Translations under genes and position numbers: made by a program | Part shown: positions 22,606 to 33,379 of the stretch, in pieces | Layout: every line of letters starts with the position of its first letter | Numbering within the stretch: the stretch's first letter is position 1 | Notes under the pieces: model-generated | Seen by the model: the letters and a program-made list of their open reading frames with translations, nothing else | Told to the model about the DNA's origin: nothing | Database searches by the model: none | Assembly (NCBI GenBank): GCA_963971535.1 | Contig: OZ020589.1 | Span: forward strand, 53,089,509 to 53,153,508 | Source of the DNA: Notolepis coatsorum | Taxonomy: Eukaryota > Chordata > Actinopteri > Aulopiformes > Paralepididae | Reading direction: 5' to 3' | Length of the DNA stretch: 64,000 nt

Positions 22606-22848
22606 AGATGCAGTGTGCTTGTTTTGCAGTGAGTGCTGCGAGCAGTGGTAATAATAATCACTTCCTATATTTGGTTCGCGTTTGGTTCGATGAAGCCGAA
22701 CCGAGACCGACGTTTTCAGGCGGACCAGAGTTCGCCTGTTTGGTCCGCGAACCGAGTTCGACACGCATTCACACAAACCCGAAAAACCGGACTATCGAAT
22801 TCTGGTCCGAAATTCCGGACCAAACAGCCCCTGTGTGAAAGCGACTTA

Positions 22849-23206
22849 ACCACTAAACCCTGCATGGACTATAACAAATATTATGATCTGCAGCTTTGTG
22901 TATACTGCTTACTTTGTCATATTTTATATTGCCTATATTTATTGTAACTTATATTATGACCAATAGTCTCATATGGAACTCTGTGTATAGTTTATTTTAT
23001 AAAAATTGTATATTCAGATTACATTTGTTTATTGCTTATATTTATTGCTCTCCTATTACCCTGACCATACCTGTAGCCCCCTGCTGCTATGGCGACTGAA
23101 TCTCCCCAAGGGGATCAATAAAGGAATATCCTGCCCAGTCCAGAGGATAGAATGTGTTCCCCTCTGCGTGGGCGAGACCTGTTTGCTGCTATCTCCTCCA
23201 TCCCAA
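22849..23206. other. AT-rich stretch ending in a LINE-like 3' end
   Basis: The AT-rich sequence has no coding signal. CCCCAAGGGGATCAATAAAG at 23105-23124 is a form often seen at fish LINE 3' ends, so 22849-23130 may be a retroposon 3' UTR. Confidence 0.35.
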
Positions 23207-24510
23207 TTGATTGAAAACTTTATTTAACAGATTGCAGAATGGGTACAGTACAGTACAGCTCAATACATACAATTGTTAAGGGGATGCAGACCAGAGAAAG
23301 ACTTTCATCTTGTTTACATCAGGGTCCCCCATTTTCAATTCATAGTGACATTTATGACATACACAACATAGATATACACAGGCACGTGCACACATAGAGC
23401 CCAAGGGGTGCTTGAGCACCTGCCTTTTTGAGCCTCATAAAAAAGTGCCCTTTTTGAAAAAGAAAAAGAAAAAAATTTAATTTCTCTCTTTTTTTTACCG
23501 TTACGCATATAGACTGCCCTATCAACTGAAAAATGTCAGGATAGAATAAAAATATTAGGTAAAGAGAGAGATGCCCCATATTCCATTGCAGTTTGCACGG
23601 CTTCCTCAGCGTGCCTCTCCGCGGACCTATATATTTTATGCATAGCGTGGGTGGTGGTGATGATGATGATAGAAACCGCTGTGGCGCATACAGTTGAATG
23701 CTGGTATTACACTCATTGAGGGACACGAAGAAGTCAAGTCCGATGGGATTTGGGAATCTCAAATACAAATCGTGATTGGAATAAAAAATGCATTCATATT
23801 AAACAATACAGAATATACAGCACTTCTTGGGGTCTGTAGGGTAAGCACTTATCCCTCCCCCCTGAACATTTATGGAGATGTATGGGCCTTTTAAGTCAGT
23901 GATAAAAGTGTCTTTCAAGGATAAGTGAGCTCCTGCACTGATTATTATAGTTCAATATTCAATATTTGATCACCAAAACCCCCCAAAAAGCATACAAATG
24001 GGGGCCCCCCGCCGCCCGAAAAGGGCCCTTAAAAATCGGGTTTGCGCGCTCGGTTAAAAGACACAGGTATAGTGCCCTTTTCAGCCTTTGAGCACCTGCC
24101 CCTCTAAAGTCCTGTGCTGCGCACGTCCCTGGATATACAGATATAATAATCTAATCTAATCTAATCATGACATTTGTGACATACAAGATATGCAAATATA
24201 CAGTACTGTTAAACAGATCCTAACAGTAAATATATACATACGAGGGGGAGGGAACTGTACATTAGGAGGGGGTGGTTCAGACAAATTACGGGGCCAGTTT
24301 CGAATTGCAGCCTCCCATAGGTGCTCTTTGAGAGCGGTTTTGAAGGTGGGTAGTGATTAACCTTTTTTTTACGGCTGTGGGTAGGGCGTTCCACATTATG
24401 CCACAACACATGTGGCATAATTGCGGAACGTGTTTAGTCCCTTGTTTGAGCCGAATCTGGGTTGGACATGATTTGTGGAACTCCATTACAACAGACAATG
24501 CTAGCAATTA
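23207..24510 (-). pseudogene. LINE-R copy, minus strand, 3' end with C-terminal coding remnant
   Basis: On the minus strand, 24510-24290 encodes a diverged C-terminal block with CGIMWNALPTAVKKR, aligning with the MWNALPKAVKE block of the plus copy at 36790. It is followed by the 3' UTR and the TTAAATAAAGTTTTC-type tail near 23212. It is interrupted by hAT-K (23379-24131), and its upstream side is lost at hAT-D (24519). Strongly 5'-truncated and decayed. Confidence 0.65.
23379..24131. mobile_element. hAT-K element inside LINE-R
   Basis: Ends CAGGCACGTGC and GCACGTCCCTG, exact 8-bp duplication GATATACA (23371-23378, 24132-24139). Subterminal inverted blocks TTGAGCACCTGCC occur near both ends. 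Non-coding. Confidence 0.85.
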
Positions 24511-24518
24511 TGTGAGTT

Positions 24519-25508
24519 CAGGGTTTCCGTTAGAAAAAATTGTTGCCGGTCTCAGGGTCCGGTAGATTTGTATCTACCGGTCAAATGAGAGAAATTCCGG
24601 TCAGAGTTTATTGAGCTTAAAAACAACAGGCTATATAAAGAATGACATCCTCAAGGCATGTAGATTTATAATATTTTAACTTAAAGCTAGGCTACTTTTG
24701 CGTATACAGTCATTATATTCCAAATAAAATAAGTCCAGAGATTCCGTGCTGCTGCCGACTTTAAATCAAATAGGTGTCTGTGGGCAGTCGGCCCGACATT
24801 AATAAACAGCAGTCTGTTATAATCACATTTATGAGCTAACGAATTCCGTTATATTGGACATTTGTATTAATTATATCAAGCGAAGAACTGAGAAATTTGG
24901 CAGAGAGACGGCAAAATTATCGTGGGGTTGCGTGATGTATATACTCCACCTCCCAACGACTTGGTGCTGGTCATAATGTCCGGTGAAAACAACTCCCTCC
25001 AAGCACAACTTGACCACCCGAACCGTACCAAAACAGGCCAAAATTAAATAGCCCATGCGACGAACGATTCATTACATTCGTTTCATCGTCGCTCCACCAA
25101 GCAGCCGGTCCAACAATATCAGCGCGAGCGCCGCAGTTAGTTTGCAAGAAGCATCCAGCTGCAGACCCGCAGAGCAGCTTTCCAGGTCTGGGGACCGCAC
25201 TGTGCCAGCAAAGCTGGTGGGTTCTGTGGGTCTGCAGCTGCATGCCTTCCGCAAATCCAGCAACAAGCTCTCACTGACACAGCGTCGTCATTACCAGACC
25301 GGCTGCTGAGCGAAGCAACGACAACAAACGCAATGATTGTTTCGTTCAACGCACCAACTCCAGCCCATCCAAATACAATTCAAATAATCAAACTGTGCCC
25401 AGAGGGAACTATTTTCACCGGACACTATGACCGGAGAGATTAAATTTGTCGGACTTCAACAGATTTTGCCAGTCAAATACCGGTAATTACCGGCTAACGG
25501 AAACGCTG
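24519..25508. mobile_element. hAT-D copy 2
   Basis: CAGGGTTTCCGTTAG and CTAACGGAAACGCTG ends with exact duplication TGTGAGTT (24511-24518, 25509-25516). Full-length relative to copy 1 at 10482, with substitutions and short indels. Non-coding. Confidence 0.88.
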
Positions 25509-25548
25509 TGTGAGTTACGTCTTAATGTGTCTCTTCCATTAAATTAAT

Positions 25549-25678
25549 AGGGCCACCAGTTTAGTCTACCCGTTTTTAAATACTGGATCAACGGAGCTGT
25601 CTCTTCAACACTGGCGTTCATGCTTCAACAAGTGCTGATCCAAAACCAGTCTTTAAAAATAGGTAGAATGGTGGCCCT
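25549..25678. mobile_element. 130-bp palindromic MITE
   Basis: AGGGCCACCA at the left and TGGTGGCCCT at the right, with imperfect inverted homology continuing inwards (CTACCCGTTTTTAAATACTG against CAGTCTTTAAAAATAGGTAG). Flanks are AT-rich (TTAAT/AATT) and the target duplication is ambiguous. Superfamily not assigned. Confidence 0.5.
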
Positions 25679-25708
25679 AATTGTAACAATTTAATTGTAA
25701 TTGTTGAC

Positions 25709-26515
25709 AGAACTTCTCTGCTCACATCGCAGCGACAACCAGAACCTGCAGATTCCTCCTGAGCAACGTCAGAAGGATACGCCCCTTCCTGACAAAAGAA
25801 GCCACCCAACTCCTCGTCCAATCAACAGTCATCTCCCGCCTCGACTACTGCAAGGCACTGCTAGCTGGCCTCCCGGCCACTGCCACCAAGCCTCCTCAAC
25901 TCATTCAAAATGCAGCGGCCCGCCTGATCTCAAACCTACCGAAGTCGGCCCATGTCACCCCACTTCTTAGGGACCTGCACTGGCTCCCCAGCACGTATCC
26001 GCTTCAAGGCCCTCGACCTAGCATACCGTGCGGCAAAGGGAACCGCTCCCGCCTACCTCCGGTCAATGGTCTCTAACTACACACCCTCAAGACCCCTACG
26101 CTCTGCATCTTCTGGCCGCCTCAGATCTACTCCTATCCAAGCTCCCGGAGGCCGGAGGGTCATCAAAGAGAAGCCGCCTATTCTCAGTCCTTGCCCCACA
26201 ATGGTGGAATGAACTACCCATCCCAGTTAGGACAGCCGAATCCCGTCCAATCTTTCGCCGTCGACTAACTCACTTCTTCAACCATTATCTGAAATGATAA
26301 AAAAAAAAAAAAAAAAAAAAAATCTAACCCCGACTAACCTTAATGTCATGCACTTGTCCTAATAAACTAACCTACACTGTAACACGCAACACTTTGATGA
26401 ACATTGTTACTCAGCTGATAGAGTTATACCCTTCTTGCTGTCTTGTCGCACAGAACTTGTAAGTCGCTTTGGATAAAAGCGTCAGCTAAATGACTAAATG
26501 TAAATGTAAATGTAC
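25709..26515 (+). pseudogene. L2-type LINE, 5'-truncated copy 1
   Basis: Encodes, over several frames, the region after the reverse-transcriptase core: LRDLHWLPS, KALDLAYRAAKGTAPAYL, then APQWWNELPIPVRTAESRP and a basic FRRRLTHFF end near 26290. The 3' UTR ends with TTTGGATAAAAGCGTCAGCT and AAATGTAAATGT repeats, the classic fish L2 tail. Frameshifts are present near 25785 and 25990. Dead copy. Confidence 0.85.
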
Positions 26516-26741
26516 TTACTTTGTGTGAATAATATATTGTAATTGTAGGCTGGACAAATGCAAACCCGTCCTAATATGAATGCATATTTATTTACTACAG
26601 ATACAAGGGTTCTTAAACCTTTCAAAGTGGCAACATATCGAACTGCGTCGGCCTCACAGCCTTTAAAACACCTTCTATTCTCTCGCCTGGGCCAGCGAAC
26701 GCCAGACGACCCACCGGCGTTGATGAAGACAGATCATTACC

Positions 26742-26903
26742 GATCTGGAGAAGCGGTATAGTGAGGAATAGTGAGGAAAAGAGGGCGTTCATGCTGCTGA
26801 ACAAAGCTAGTTACTTGGATCCACACTTCCATCGAAGAAGGGAACATAAACAAGAGGTGGCCTTACTGGAGGAGATGAAACAAGTGAATGAAAGCAGGAG
26901 GTG
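26742..26903 (+). pseudogene. hAT transposase scrap feeding a minisatellite
   Basis: Short blocks DLEKRYSEE (26742-26768, then stop codons) and, in another frame, FMLLNKASYLDPHFHRR (26788 onward) resemble the DL..RY and ASFLDPRF segments of hAT (ZBED-like) transposases. The sequence then runs into EVALLEEMKQVNE, which is the first unit of the minisatellite. Assignment rests on motif resemblance only. Confidence 0.4.
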
Positions 26904-28070
26904 CAGATGGCCTTACTGGAGGAGATGAAACAAGTGAATGAAAGCAGGAGGTGCAGATGGCCTTACTGGAGGAGATGAAACAAGTGAATGAAAGCAGGAG
27001 GTGCAGATGGCCTTACTGGAGGAGATGAAACAAGTGAATGAAAGCAGGAGGTGCAGGTGGCCTTACTGGAGGAGATGAAACAAGTGAACAGAAGCAGGAG
27101 GTGCAGATGGCCTTACTGGAGGAGATGAAACAAGTGAATGAAAGCAGGAGGTGCAGATGGCCTTACTGGAGGAGATGAAACAAGTGAATGAAAGCAGGAG
27201 GTGCAGGTGGCCTTACTGGAGGGGATGAAACAAGTGAACAGAAGCAGGAGGTGCAGATGGCCTTACTGGAGGAGATGAAACAAGTGAACAGAAGCAGGAG
27301 GTGCAGATGGCCTTACTGGAGGAGATGAAACAAGTGAATGAAAGCAGGAGGTGCAGATGGCCTTACTGGAGGAGATGAAACAAGTGAATGAAAGCAGGAG
27401 GTGCAGATGGCCTTACTGGAGGAGATGAAACAAGTGAACAGAAGCAGGAGGTGCAGGTGGCCTTACTGGAGGAGATGAAACAAGTGAATGAAAGCAGGAG
27501 GTGCAGATGGCCTTACTGGAGGAGATGAAACAAGTGAATGAAAGCAGGAGGTGCAGATGGCCTTACTGGAGGAGATGAAACAAGTGAATGAAAGCAGGAG
27601 GTGCAGATGGCCTTACTGGAGGAGATGAAACAAGTGAATGAAAGCAGGAGGTGCAGATGGCCTTACTGGAGGAGATGAAACAAGTGAATGAAAGCAGGAG
27701 GTGCAGATGGCCTTACTGGAGGAGATGAAACAAGTGAACAGAAGCAGGAGGTGCAGATGGCCTTACTGGAGGAGATGAAACAAGTGAACAGAAGCAGGAG
27801 GTGCAGATGACCTTACTGGAGGAGATGAAACAAGTGAATGAAAGCAGGAGGTGCAGATGGCCTTACTGGAGGAGATGAAACAAGTGAACAGAAGCAGGAG
27901 GTGCAGATGGCCTTACTGGAGGAGATGAAACAAGTGAATGAAAGCAGGAGGTGCAGATGGCCTTACTGGAGGAGATGAAACAAGTGAACAGAAGCAGGAG
28001 GTGCAGATGGCCTTACTGGAGGAGATGAAACAAGTGAATGAAAGCAGGAGGTGCAGATTGCCGTACTGGA
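26855..28070. repeat. 50-bp minisatellite, about 24 copies
   Basis: The unit contains GCCTTACTGGAGGAGATGAA and an AAGCAGGAGGTGCAGATGG block, period exactly 50 bp. Two unit types differ at one short site (GTGAATGAAAGC versus GTGAACAGAAGC) and are interspersed. Period not divisible by three, so no repeat protein is encoded. Confidence 0.95.
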
Positions 28071-29190
28071 GGCCAACCTCCTCCTAGAAGCATCAGCATA
28101 GCCTCTCAAGTAAAGTGACACAGTGGCAGAAACGCCCAACAGATGAGATGTGCGGTCAGTAGATGAATACCAGCAGAGTTCACTGTAACTAAACGGAGAG
28201 GTGGACATGAACCTACCTGTGTGTGTCTCCTGTGTTGTTCTGAACGCAGTAGAGTCCAGCAGCGTTCTGCTGCTGGAGCTCCGTCGTGTAACTACTGGTT
28301 AGAAGCAGCCGGACTTCGGGGTAACTCCCTCTGGAAGGTGGCGACAGTGAACCAGGAGACACTTCTCTCGAGGACCGCGCATTTATTTGGGTTTGCAGAG
28401 TTGACAACAGCTCTCTGTTCTTAATGTTATTGACTAAAGTTACAGACAAAGAAAGTTCTCCCGTCCCCGCTGCAGGCGCATATATCCCACAATGCATCTG
28501 GACACGCGCATGCGCTGTGAGGGCCGCTCAGCTCACGCCCCCCCCCCCCCCCCCGCATTTCTACCAAAGGTAGCCGCATTTCTGGCAGACGCTCTCTGAT
28601 TGGCCGACGCCAGTTTCTACACTGGTTAAGTTTAGGCACTCTTCGAAGTTGGTTAGGTTAGAGTTTGTCTTAGAGCAGGGCGCTAGAACGCCAGGTCGTT
28701 TGCAGGCTGTTTGACGAGGAAATGGGCAAAGACATGACCAGAAACGTTTGCCAGAAATGCGGCTACCTTTGGTATAGACGCATCTTAACCAGTGTAGAAA
28801 CTGGCGTCGGCCAGTCAGAGAGCGTCTGCCAGAAATGCGGCTACGGAAAGTATACAGGCAACTCCCCCCCCCCCCCCCCCCCACACTCTGGACCCGCGCA
28901 TGCGCTGTGAGGGCCGTTCTCAGCTCACTCCCCCCATTCTTGACACACTGGAAGCTTGGGGGGAAACATGCACTTTTAGAATCGCCAGAAAGGCTTTCGA
29001 AATAGTGAAATGCCATGTTGGCCTCAATATTTTCAAAACAAAGTATATGAAAAGGTTATGAAATGAACAAGAATGTGATAAAACATGTGATAAAAACTCA
29101 ACGCATACATTTGATCGTAGAAATCCGTTTGTTTCCCCAATACCAAGATGGCGGCGGTCCCGTGACGTCAGAGTGTCTTCGAGAATACTT
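28071..29190. other. Unassigned region with inverted repeats and C-runs
   Basis: Contains a 60-bp inverted pair (28571-28630 and 28784-28843). It also has two direct copies of a GCGCATGCGCTGTGAGGGCC block followed by C-runs (about 28507-28554 and 28865-28935). No coding sequence recognised. Confidence 0.5.
28571..28843. repeat. 60-bp inverted repeat pair with 153-bp spacer
   Basis: 28571-28630 (TAGCCGCATTTCTGGCAGAC onward) is the reverse complement of 28784-28843, with one or two mismatches. The spacer contains a further CCAGAAATGCGGCTACC copy (28751-28767). Confidence 0.85.
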
Positions 29191-29192
29191 GC

Positions 29193-29548
29193 TTGATGAA
29201 TGAATGAATGAAAACTTTATTTAACAGATTGCAGAATGAGTACAATACAGTACGACTCAATACACACAATTGTTAAGGGGATGCAGACCAGAGAAAGATG
29301 TTTGTCTTGTTTACATCAGGGTCCCTGTTGTGTATGTCATAAATGTCGCTATGAATTGAAAATGGGGGACCCTGATGTAAACAAGACAAACGTCTTTCTC
29401 TGGTCTGCATCCCCTTAAAAATTGTGTGTATTGAGCCGTACTGTATTGTACCCATTCTGCAATCTGTTAAATAAAGTTTTCATTCATTCATTCCCCCATT
29501 TTCAATTCGTAGTGACATTTATGACATACACAACATACATGACATTCA
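29193..29548. mobile_element. Three LINE-R tails in minus, plus, minus order
   Basis: 29193-29342 is a minus-strand tail, 29350-29493 the same tail in plus orientation, giving a palindrome, and 29494-29548 starts a third, minus copy that continues beyond the L2 insertion at 31221. The first two copies end in ATTC/GAAT repeats. Confidence 0.75.
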
Positions 29549-31220
29549 TGGCATACATTTACATTTAGTCATTTAGCTGACGCTTTTATCCAAAGCGACT
29601 TACAAGTTCTGTACGACAAGTCATCAGGAAGGGCACAACTCTATCAGCTGAGTAAGCGGCTACGTGGCGTAGTGGGCAAGGCACTCGCCACAAAATGCTG
29701 GAGACGCTGGGCTTGTCAGTTCGAGCCCAGCGCTCCACATTTGCTTTCAGTTTAGCTGGTCGTCCGTACTAATACACATTGGCCGTATTAGGGGGTGGGA
29801 AACTGATGGGTGGGGATCGGGCGTTGTGGACAGCGACTCCTACAGGTCGGTTGGTGCGCCTGCGCAGTAGAATCAGGAAGTGTCAGGGGCAGCGTGAGCC
29901 TCCCACGCGTTACTCCTCGCCACTGAGAGATCGAGCTGCGCAGGTGAAAAGATGCGACTGCTGTTACCTCAAGTACCGGAGGGGACTTGTGCTATGTATG
30001 ACTTAGTCCACATTGCAGCCGGCTTGTGGGAGGCAAGAAACAGCGTCCGTGACAGGGGAGGGTTGAATTGGATGATACGAAATTGGGATGGGAGAAAATA
30101 TAGAAAATGGGAGAAAAAGTGGATAAAAAAAAAAAAACTATCAGCTGAGTAACAATGTTCATCAGAGTGTTGAGTGTTACATTGTAGGTTAGTTTATTAG
30201 GACAAGTGCATGACAGTAAGGTTAGTTAGGGTTAGATTTATTATTATTATTTATTTTTTTATTTTATTCAGATAATGGTTGAAGAAGTGCATCTTTAGTC
30301 GACGGCGAAAGATTGGGCGGGTTTCGGCTGTCCTAACTGGGGTGGGTAGTTCATTCCACCATTGTGGGGCAAGGACTGAGAATAGGCGACTTCTCTTTGA
30401 TGACCCTCCCGGAGCTTGGATAGGAGTAGGTCTGAGGCGGCCAGAAGATGCAGAGCGTAGGGGTCTTGAGGGTGTGTAGTTAGAGACCATTGACCGGAGG
30501 TAGGCGGGAGCAGTTCCCTTTGCCGCACGGTATGCTAGGTCGAGGGCCTTGAAGCGGAATCGTGCAGCAATGGGGAGCCAGTGCAGGTCCCTAAGAAGTG
30601 GGGTGACATGGGCCGACTTCGGTAGGTTTGAGATCAGGCGGGCCGCTGCGTTCTGAATGAGTTGAAGAGGCTTAGTGGCAGTGGCCGGGAGGCCAGCGAG
30701 CAGTGCGTTGCAGTAGTCGAGGCGGGAGAAGGGGCGGATCCTTCTGACGTTGCTCAGGAGGAATCTGCAGGTTCTGGTTGTCGCTGCGATGTGAGCAGAG
30801 AAGTTCAACTGGTCGTCGAGGACAACACCAAGGTTCTTGGCGGTCGGTGACGCGGTCACAGCTGCATTCTCGACTGTGATGGAAAGGTCGGTCAGGGGGG
30901 AAGATTTGGCCGGCAGGTGGAGCAATTCTGTTTTGCTTAGGTTCAGTTTGAGGTGGTTGGTCGTCATCCAGGCGGAGATGTCGGACAGACAGGCCGAGAT
31001 CCGCTCAGAGACGTGGATATCTGAGGGAGGGAAGGAGAGGAAGAGTTGAGTATCGTCGGCATAACAATGATAGGAGAAGCCATGAGACGTGATAATGTTA
31101 CCCAGTGATTTAGGGTAGAGGGAGAAGAGAAGGGGTCCTAGGACCAAGCCCTGGGGGACACCCGTCCACAGGGGGCGGGTGGCCGACAGGGTCCCTCTCC
31201 ATGACACTTGGTAGGAGCGG
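29549..31220 (-). mobile_element. L2-type LINE copy 2 inserted in LINE-R 3' UTR
   Basis: Minus-strand element: reverse-transcriptase ORF (30251-31215) followed by 3' UTR and the CATTTACATTTAGTCATTT (inverted AAATGTAAATG) tail at 29549. LINE-R 3' UTR sequence with TGACATACA-type repeats lies on both sides, so L2 inserted into it. A SINE interrupts its 3' UTR. 5'-truncated; endonuclease domain missing. Confidence 0.8.
29656..30137 (+). mobile_element. tRNA-headed SINE, copy with 15-bp target duplication
   Basis: Exact duplication CTATCAGCTGAGTAA at 29641-29655 and 30138-30152. The head has GTGGCGTAGTGGGC (A box) and AGTTCGAGCCC (B box). The body matches the SINE at 4707, and the 3' end is a run of A. 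Inserted into the 3' UTR of the minus-strand L2. Confidence 0.9.
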
Positions 31221-31237
31221 TCAATAGGGACATACAT
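30251..31237 (-). CDS. L2-type reverse transcriptase, C-terminal 328 codons open
   Basis: Long uninterrupted frame beginning inside the reverse-transcriptase domain. Visible motifs in order: RSYQVSWRG, GVPQGLVLGPLLFSLY (residues about 27-42), CYADDTQLFLSF (catalytic YADD, about 58), HLKLNLSKTELL, KNLGVVLDDQLNF, then LRDLHWLPIAARFRFKAL and APQWWNELPTPVRTAE near the C-terminus. Full L2 ORF2 proteins also have an N-terminal endonuclease and palm motifs, absent here through 5' truncation. The first six codons come from the flank. Open but not expected to be active. GVPQGLV differs from the usual GVPQGSV. Confidence 0.85.
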   Translation of the reverse strand: MYVPIDRSYQVSWRGTLSATRPLWTGVPQGLVLGPLLFSLYPKSLGNIITSHGFSYHCYADDTQLFLSFPPSDIHVSERISACLSDISAWMTTNHLKLNLSKTELLHLPAKSSPLTDLSITVENAAVTASPTAKNLGVVLDDQLNFSAHIAATTRTCRFLLSNVRRIRPFSRLDYCNALLAGLPATATKPLQLIQNAAARLISNLPKSAHVTPLLRDLHWLPIAARFRFKALDLAYRAAKGTAPAYLRSMVSNYTPSRPLRSASSGRLRPTPIQAPGGSSKRSRLFSVLAPQWWNELPTPVRTAETRPIFRRRLKMHFFNHYLNKIKK

Positions 31238-32552
31238 GACATACAGGTATTTAGTACTGTTACATTTGTGACATACACGATATGCAAATATACAGTACTG
31301 TTACCCATAGATCCTGTACATTAGGAGGGGGTGGGTGGGTGGGAGAGAAATATACATATGGTGGGGAGAGAATATATACATACGGTGGGGAGGAGACTGT
31401 ACATTAGGAGGGGGTGGGTGGGTGGGAGAGAAATATACATACGGTGTGGAGAGAATATATACAGGCGGTGGGGAGGAGACTGTCTATTAGGAGGGGGTGG
31501 GGTGGGGGGGTTTGGACATTTACGGTGGCCAGTTTCGAATTGCAGCCTCCCGTAGGTGCTCTTTAAGAGCGGTTTTGAATGTGGGTAGTGATTCACATTC
31601 CTTTACAGCTTTGGGTAGGGTGTTCCACATTGATGTGGCATAATTGCGAAACGTGTTTAGTCCCTTGTTTGAGCCGAATCTGGGTTTAACATGATTTGTT
31701 GAGCTTCCTCTGGTGTTGTGGTGGTATTCAGTGACCTTTGGGAAGTATTTTGACATGTACATGGGTACCTTAGTCGTATAGTGTATCTTGTAGAACAGGC
31801 CCATTGCAAGTTGCTGTACTCTGTCATCTACTCTAAGCCATCCTAGGTTGTCAAAGTAGGCAGGGGTGAGGTGGGTTCTAGGGGTAAGGTCAAGTAGAAG
31901 TCTGACCAGTTTGTTTTGTGATGTTTGTAATCTTGTTTTTAGCGCCTTTGAGGTGCTTTGGTACCATGAGGTGCAAGCATAGTCGTAGTACCCTTGAATG
32001 AGTGCTCCTGCCAGAGTCTTCAGGGTATTCTTGTTTACCAGAGAGGAGATCCGGTACAAGAATCTAGTTCGTTGGTTGACTTTTTTTATTACCTTGGATG
32101 CCATTTTGTCACAGGAAAGATTTGCCTCTAGGATGGAACCTAGGTATGTAATTTCATCTTTCCTTGTGACAATATTGTCACCCACTGTAACTGAGAAGCC
32201 GTCGGTCTTGCTGAGTTTGTTATTTGATACGAAGAGAATGGACTCTGTTTTACCCAGGTGTAATGATAGTTTGTTATCAGCGAGCCAGGTGCAGATTCTG
32301 CCGAGTTCAGAGCTGAGGGCTTTTTCAACCTGCAACTTGTCCCTGTCAGAGACCAGCAGGGCTGAGTCGTCCGCGAACAGGAACAGGTTGCAGTCACAAG
32401 CTGACGACATGTCATTTGCATAAATTAGGAACAGTAACGATCCTAGTATGCTTCCTTGTGGAACACCACAGCTCACTGGGAGGGGGTGGGTAGTGTACCG
32501 TTTACCTCCACCATCTGTTCTCTCCCCTCCAGGTAGGATTGCATCCAGCTCT
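31221..32552 (-). pseudogene. LINE-R reverse transcriptase copy 1 with 3' UTR
   Basis: Open minus-strand frame 32572-31520. Motifs: SCGVPQGSILGSLLFLIYAN, LFLFADDSALLV (catalytic ADD), LADNKLSLHLGKTESILF, YLGSILEANLSCDKMASKV, TSWYQSTSKALKTRLQTSQ and MWNTLPKAVKE, then stop. Residues before SCGVPQG are in the wrong frame: the adjacent frame reads QSYLEGREQMVE, so a small frameshift lies just before it. The 5' end is truncated near 32550. The 3' UTR has three repeats with GGGGGTGGGTGGGTGGGAG. Jockey-superfamily (Rex1/CR1-like) membership is inferred from motif spacing. Confidence 0.8.
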
Positions 32553-32690
32553 AACAATGCAGTACAGCTCAATACTTACAACTGCTAAGAGGATGAAGAC
32601 CAGAAAAGGACTTTCGTCTTTTGAGTGGAGGGGATAAGGGTCCTCCATTTTCAATTCATCAAGTAATTTATGACAGACAAGACATACAAT
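32553..32690 (-). mobile_element. LINE-R tail, diverged subfamily
   Basis: Minus-strand 3' end with AATGCAGTACAGCTCAATAC and GGATGAAGACCAG; the other subfamily has GGATGCAGACCAG. It abuts an L2 fragment at 32690, the same arrangement as at 29549. Confidence 0.65.
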
Positions 32691-33062
32691 TATATACTGA
32701 CACTTTTATCCAAGGCGATTTACAAGTTCTGTACAGGTCAGCAGGAAGGGTACAAACAGTGTTGAACCTGGGTGCTACAGTTGTGAGTGCATAGTAGTAT
32801 ATACATATTAGCATAGTAGGTAGTAATATAGGCAAGGAAGATTATTTACTAGCAAAGTGCATGATAGTACGAAGGTTAGTTATTTAATTTTATTATAATT
32901 GAATTATTTTCATTTCAGATATTGATTGAAGAAGTGTGTTTCTCCTTGATGACCCCCTCTTGAGGGCATGCAGTTAGAGACCATTGACCGGAGGTAGGAG
33001 GGAGCCGTTCCCCTCGCTGCACCAGATGCAGGTCAAGGACCTTGAAGCGGATTTGTGCGACA
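32690..33062 (-). mobile_element. L2-type LINE 3' fragment, diverged
   Basis: CTTTTATCCAAGGCGATTTA and the GACCTTGAAGCGGATTTGTG block match the inverted L2 3' UTR and C-terminal coding region, with many substitutions and internal deletions. No open frame. Confidence 0.6.
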
Positions 33063-33065
33063 ATA

Positions 33066-33375
33066 ACCTGTTAAGCTGTAGCCCTATTTTCAGAAATACC
33101 TAAAGGTACATGCCCAAGTAAATGGAAGTTTGCTCCACTTCTACAAGGTCAATTAGCATGTTCTTGGTATCTAGGGACCTGGGGGTATGTATTCCCAGTG
33201 TCAGAAATATTGTGTCTGTTACTAGGCTTGAGTAAATTGTGATGAAACAAAGGAGAATATAAATTATGATATTATTTTGCATCTTTGCTGGTAAATAACA
33301 CCATGAAAACATTGAGGTTCTTCTGATTTCGCTCACTGAGCTCATTCAGCATGTGCTTGAGATCAAGTGCATTTG
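33066..33375 (+). mobile_element. TTAA-family left arm, fragment
   Basis: Begins CCTGTTAAGCTGTAGCCCTA and follows elements 1 and 2 through the TCTACAAGGTCAATTAGCAT block and the GAGATCAAGTG block. The right end is missing. Confidence 0.5.
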
Positions 33376-33379
33376 TAGA

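Larger units (their letters stand above)
20958..22846. mobile_element. Harbinger/TA-type element 2, abutting element 1
   Basis: Ends AGTCGCTTTCACA and TGTGAAAGCGACT, flanked by TA on both sides (20956-20957, 22847-22848). The left end is repeated once (TAGGTCGCTTTCACATATAG). Subterminal GGTTCG and GAACCG blocks lie near both ends. No transposase. Superfamily uncertain: the flanks fit TA but not an identical 3-bp site. Contains hAT-J and a tetranucleotide array. Confidence 0.5.

Noticed and set aside
22299..22776. Ser/Tyr/His-rich ORFs on the minus strand
   Set aside because: Translation of a GATA/GATG microsatellite.
26855..28070. Regularly spaced repeat considered as a CRISPR array
   Set aside because: Units are contiguous without unique spacers, in a vertebrate genome; a plain minisatellite. 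The same applies to 12532-13255 and 52675-53325.
30279..31049. Plus-strand ORFs over the L2 copy
   Set aside because: Antisense shadows of the L2 reverse transcriptase.
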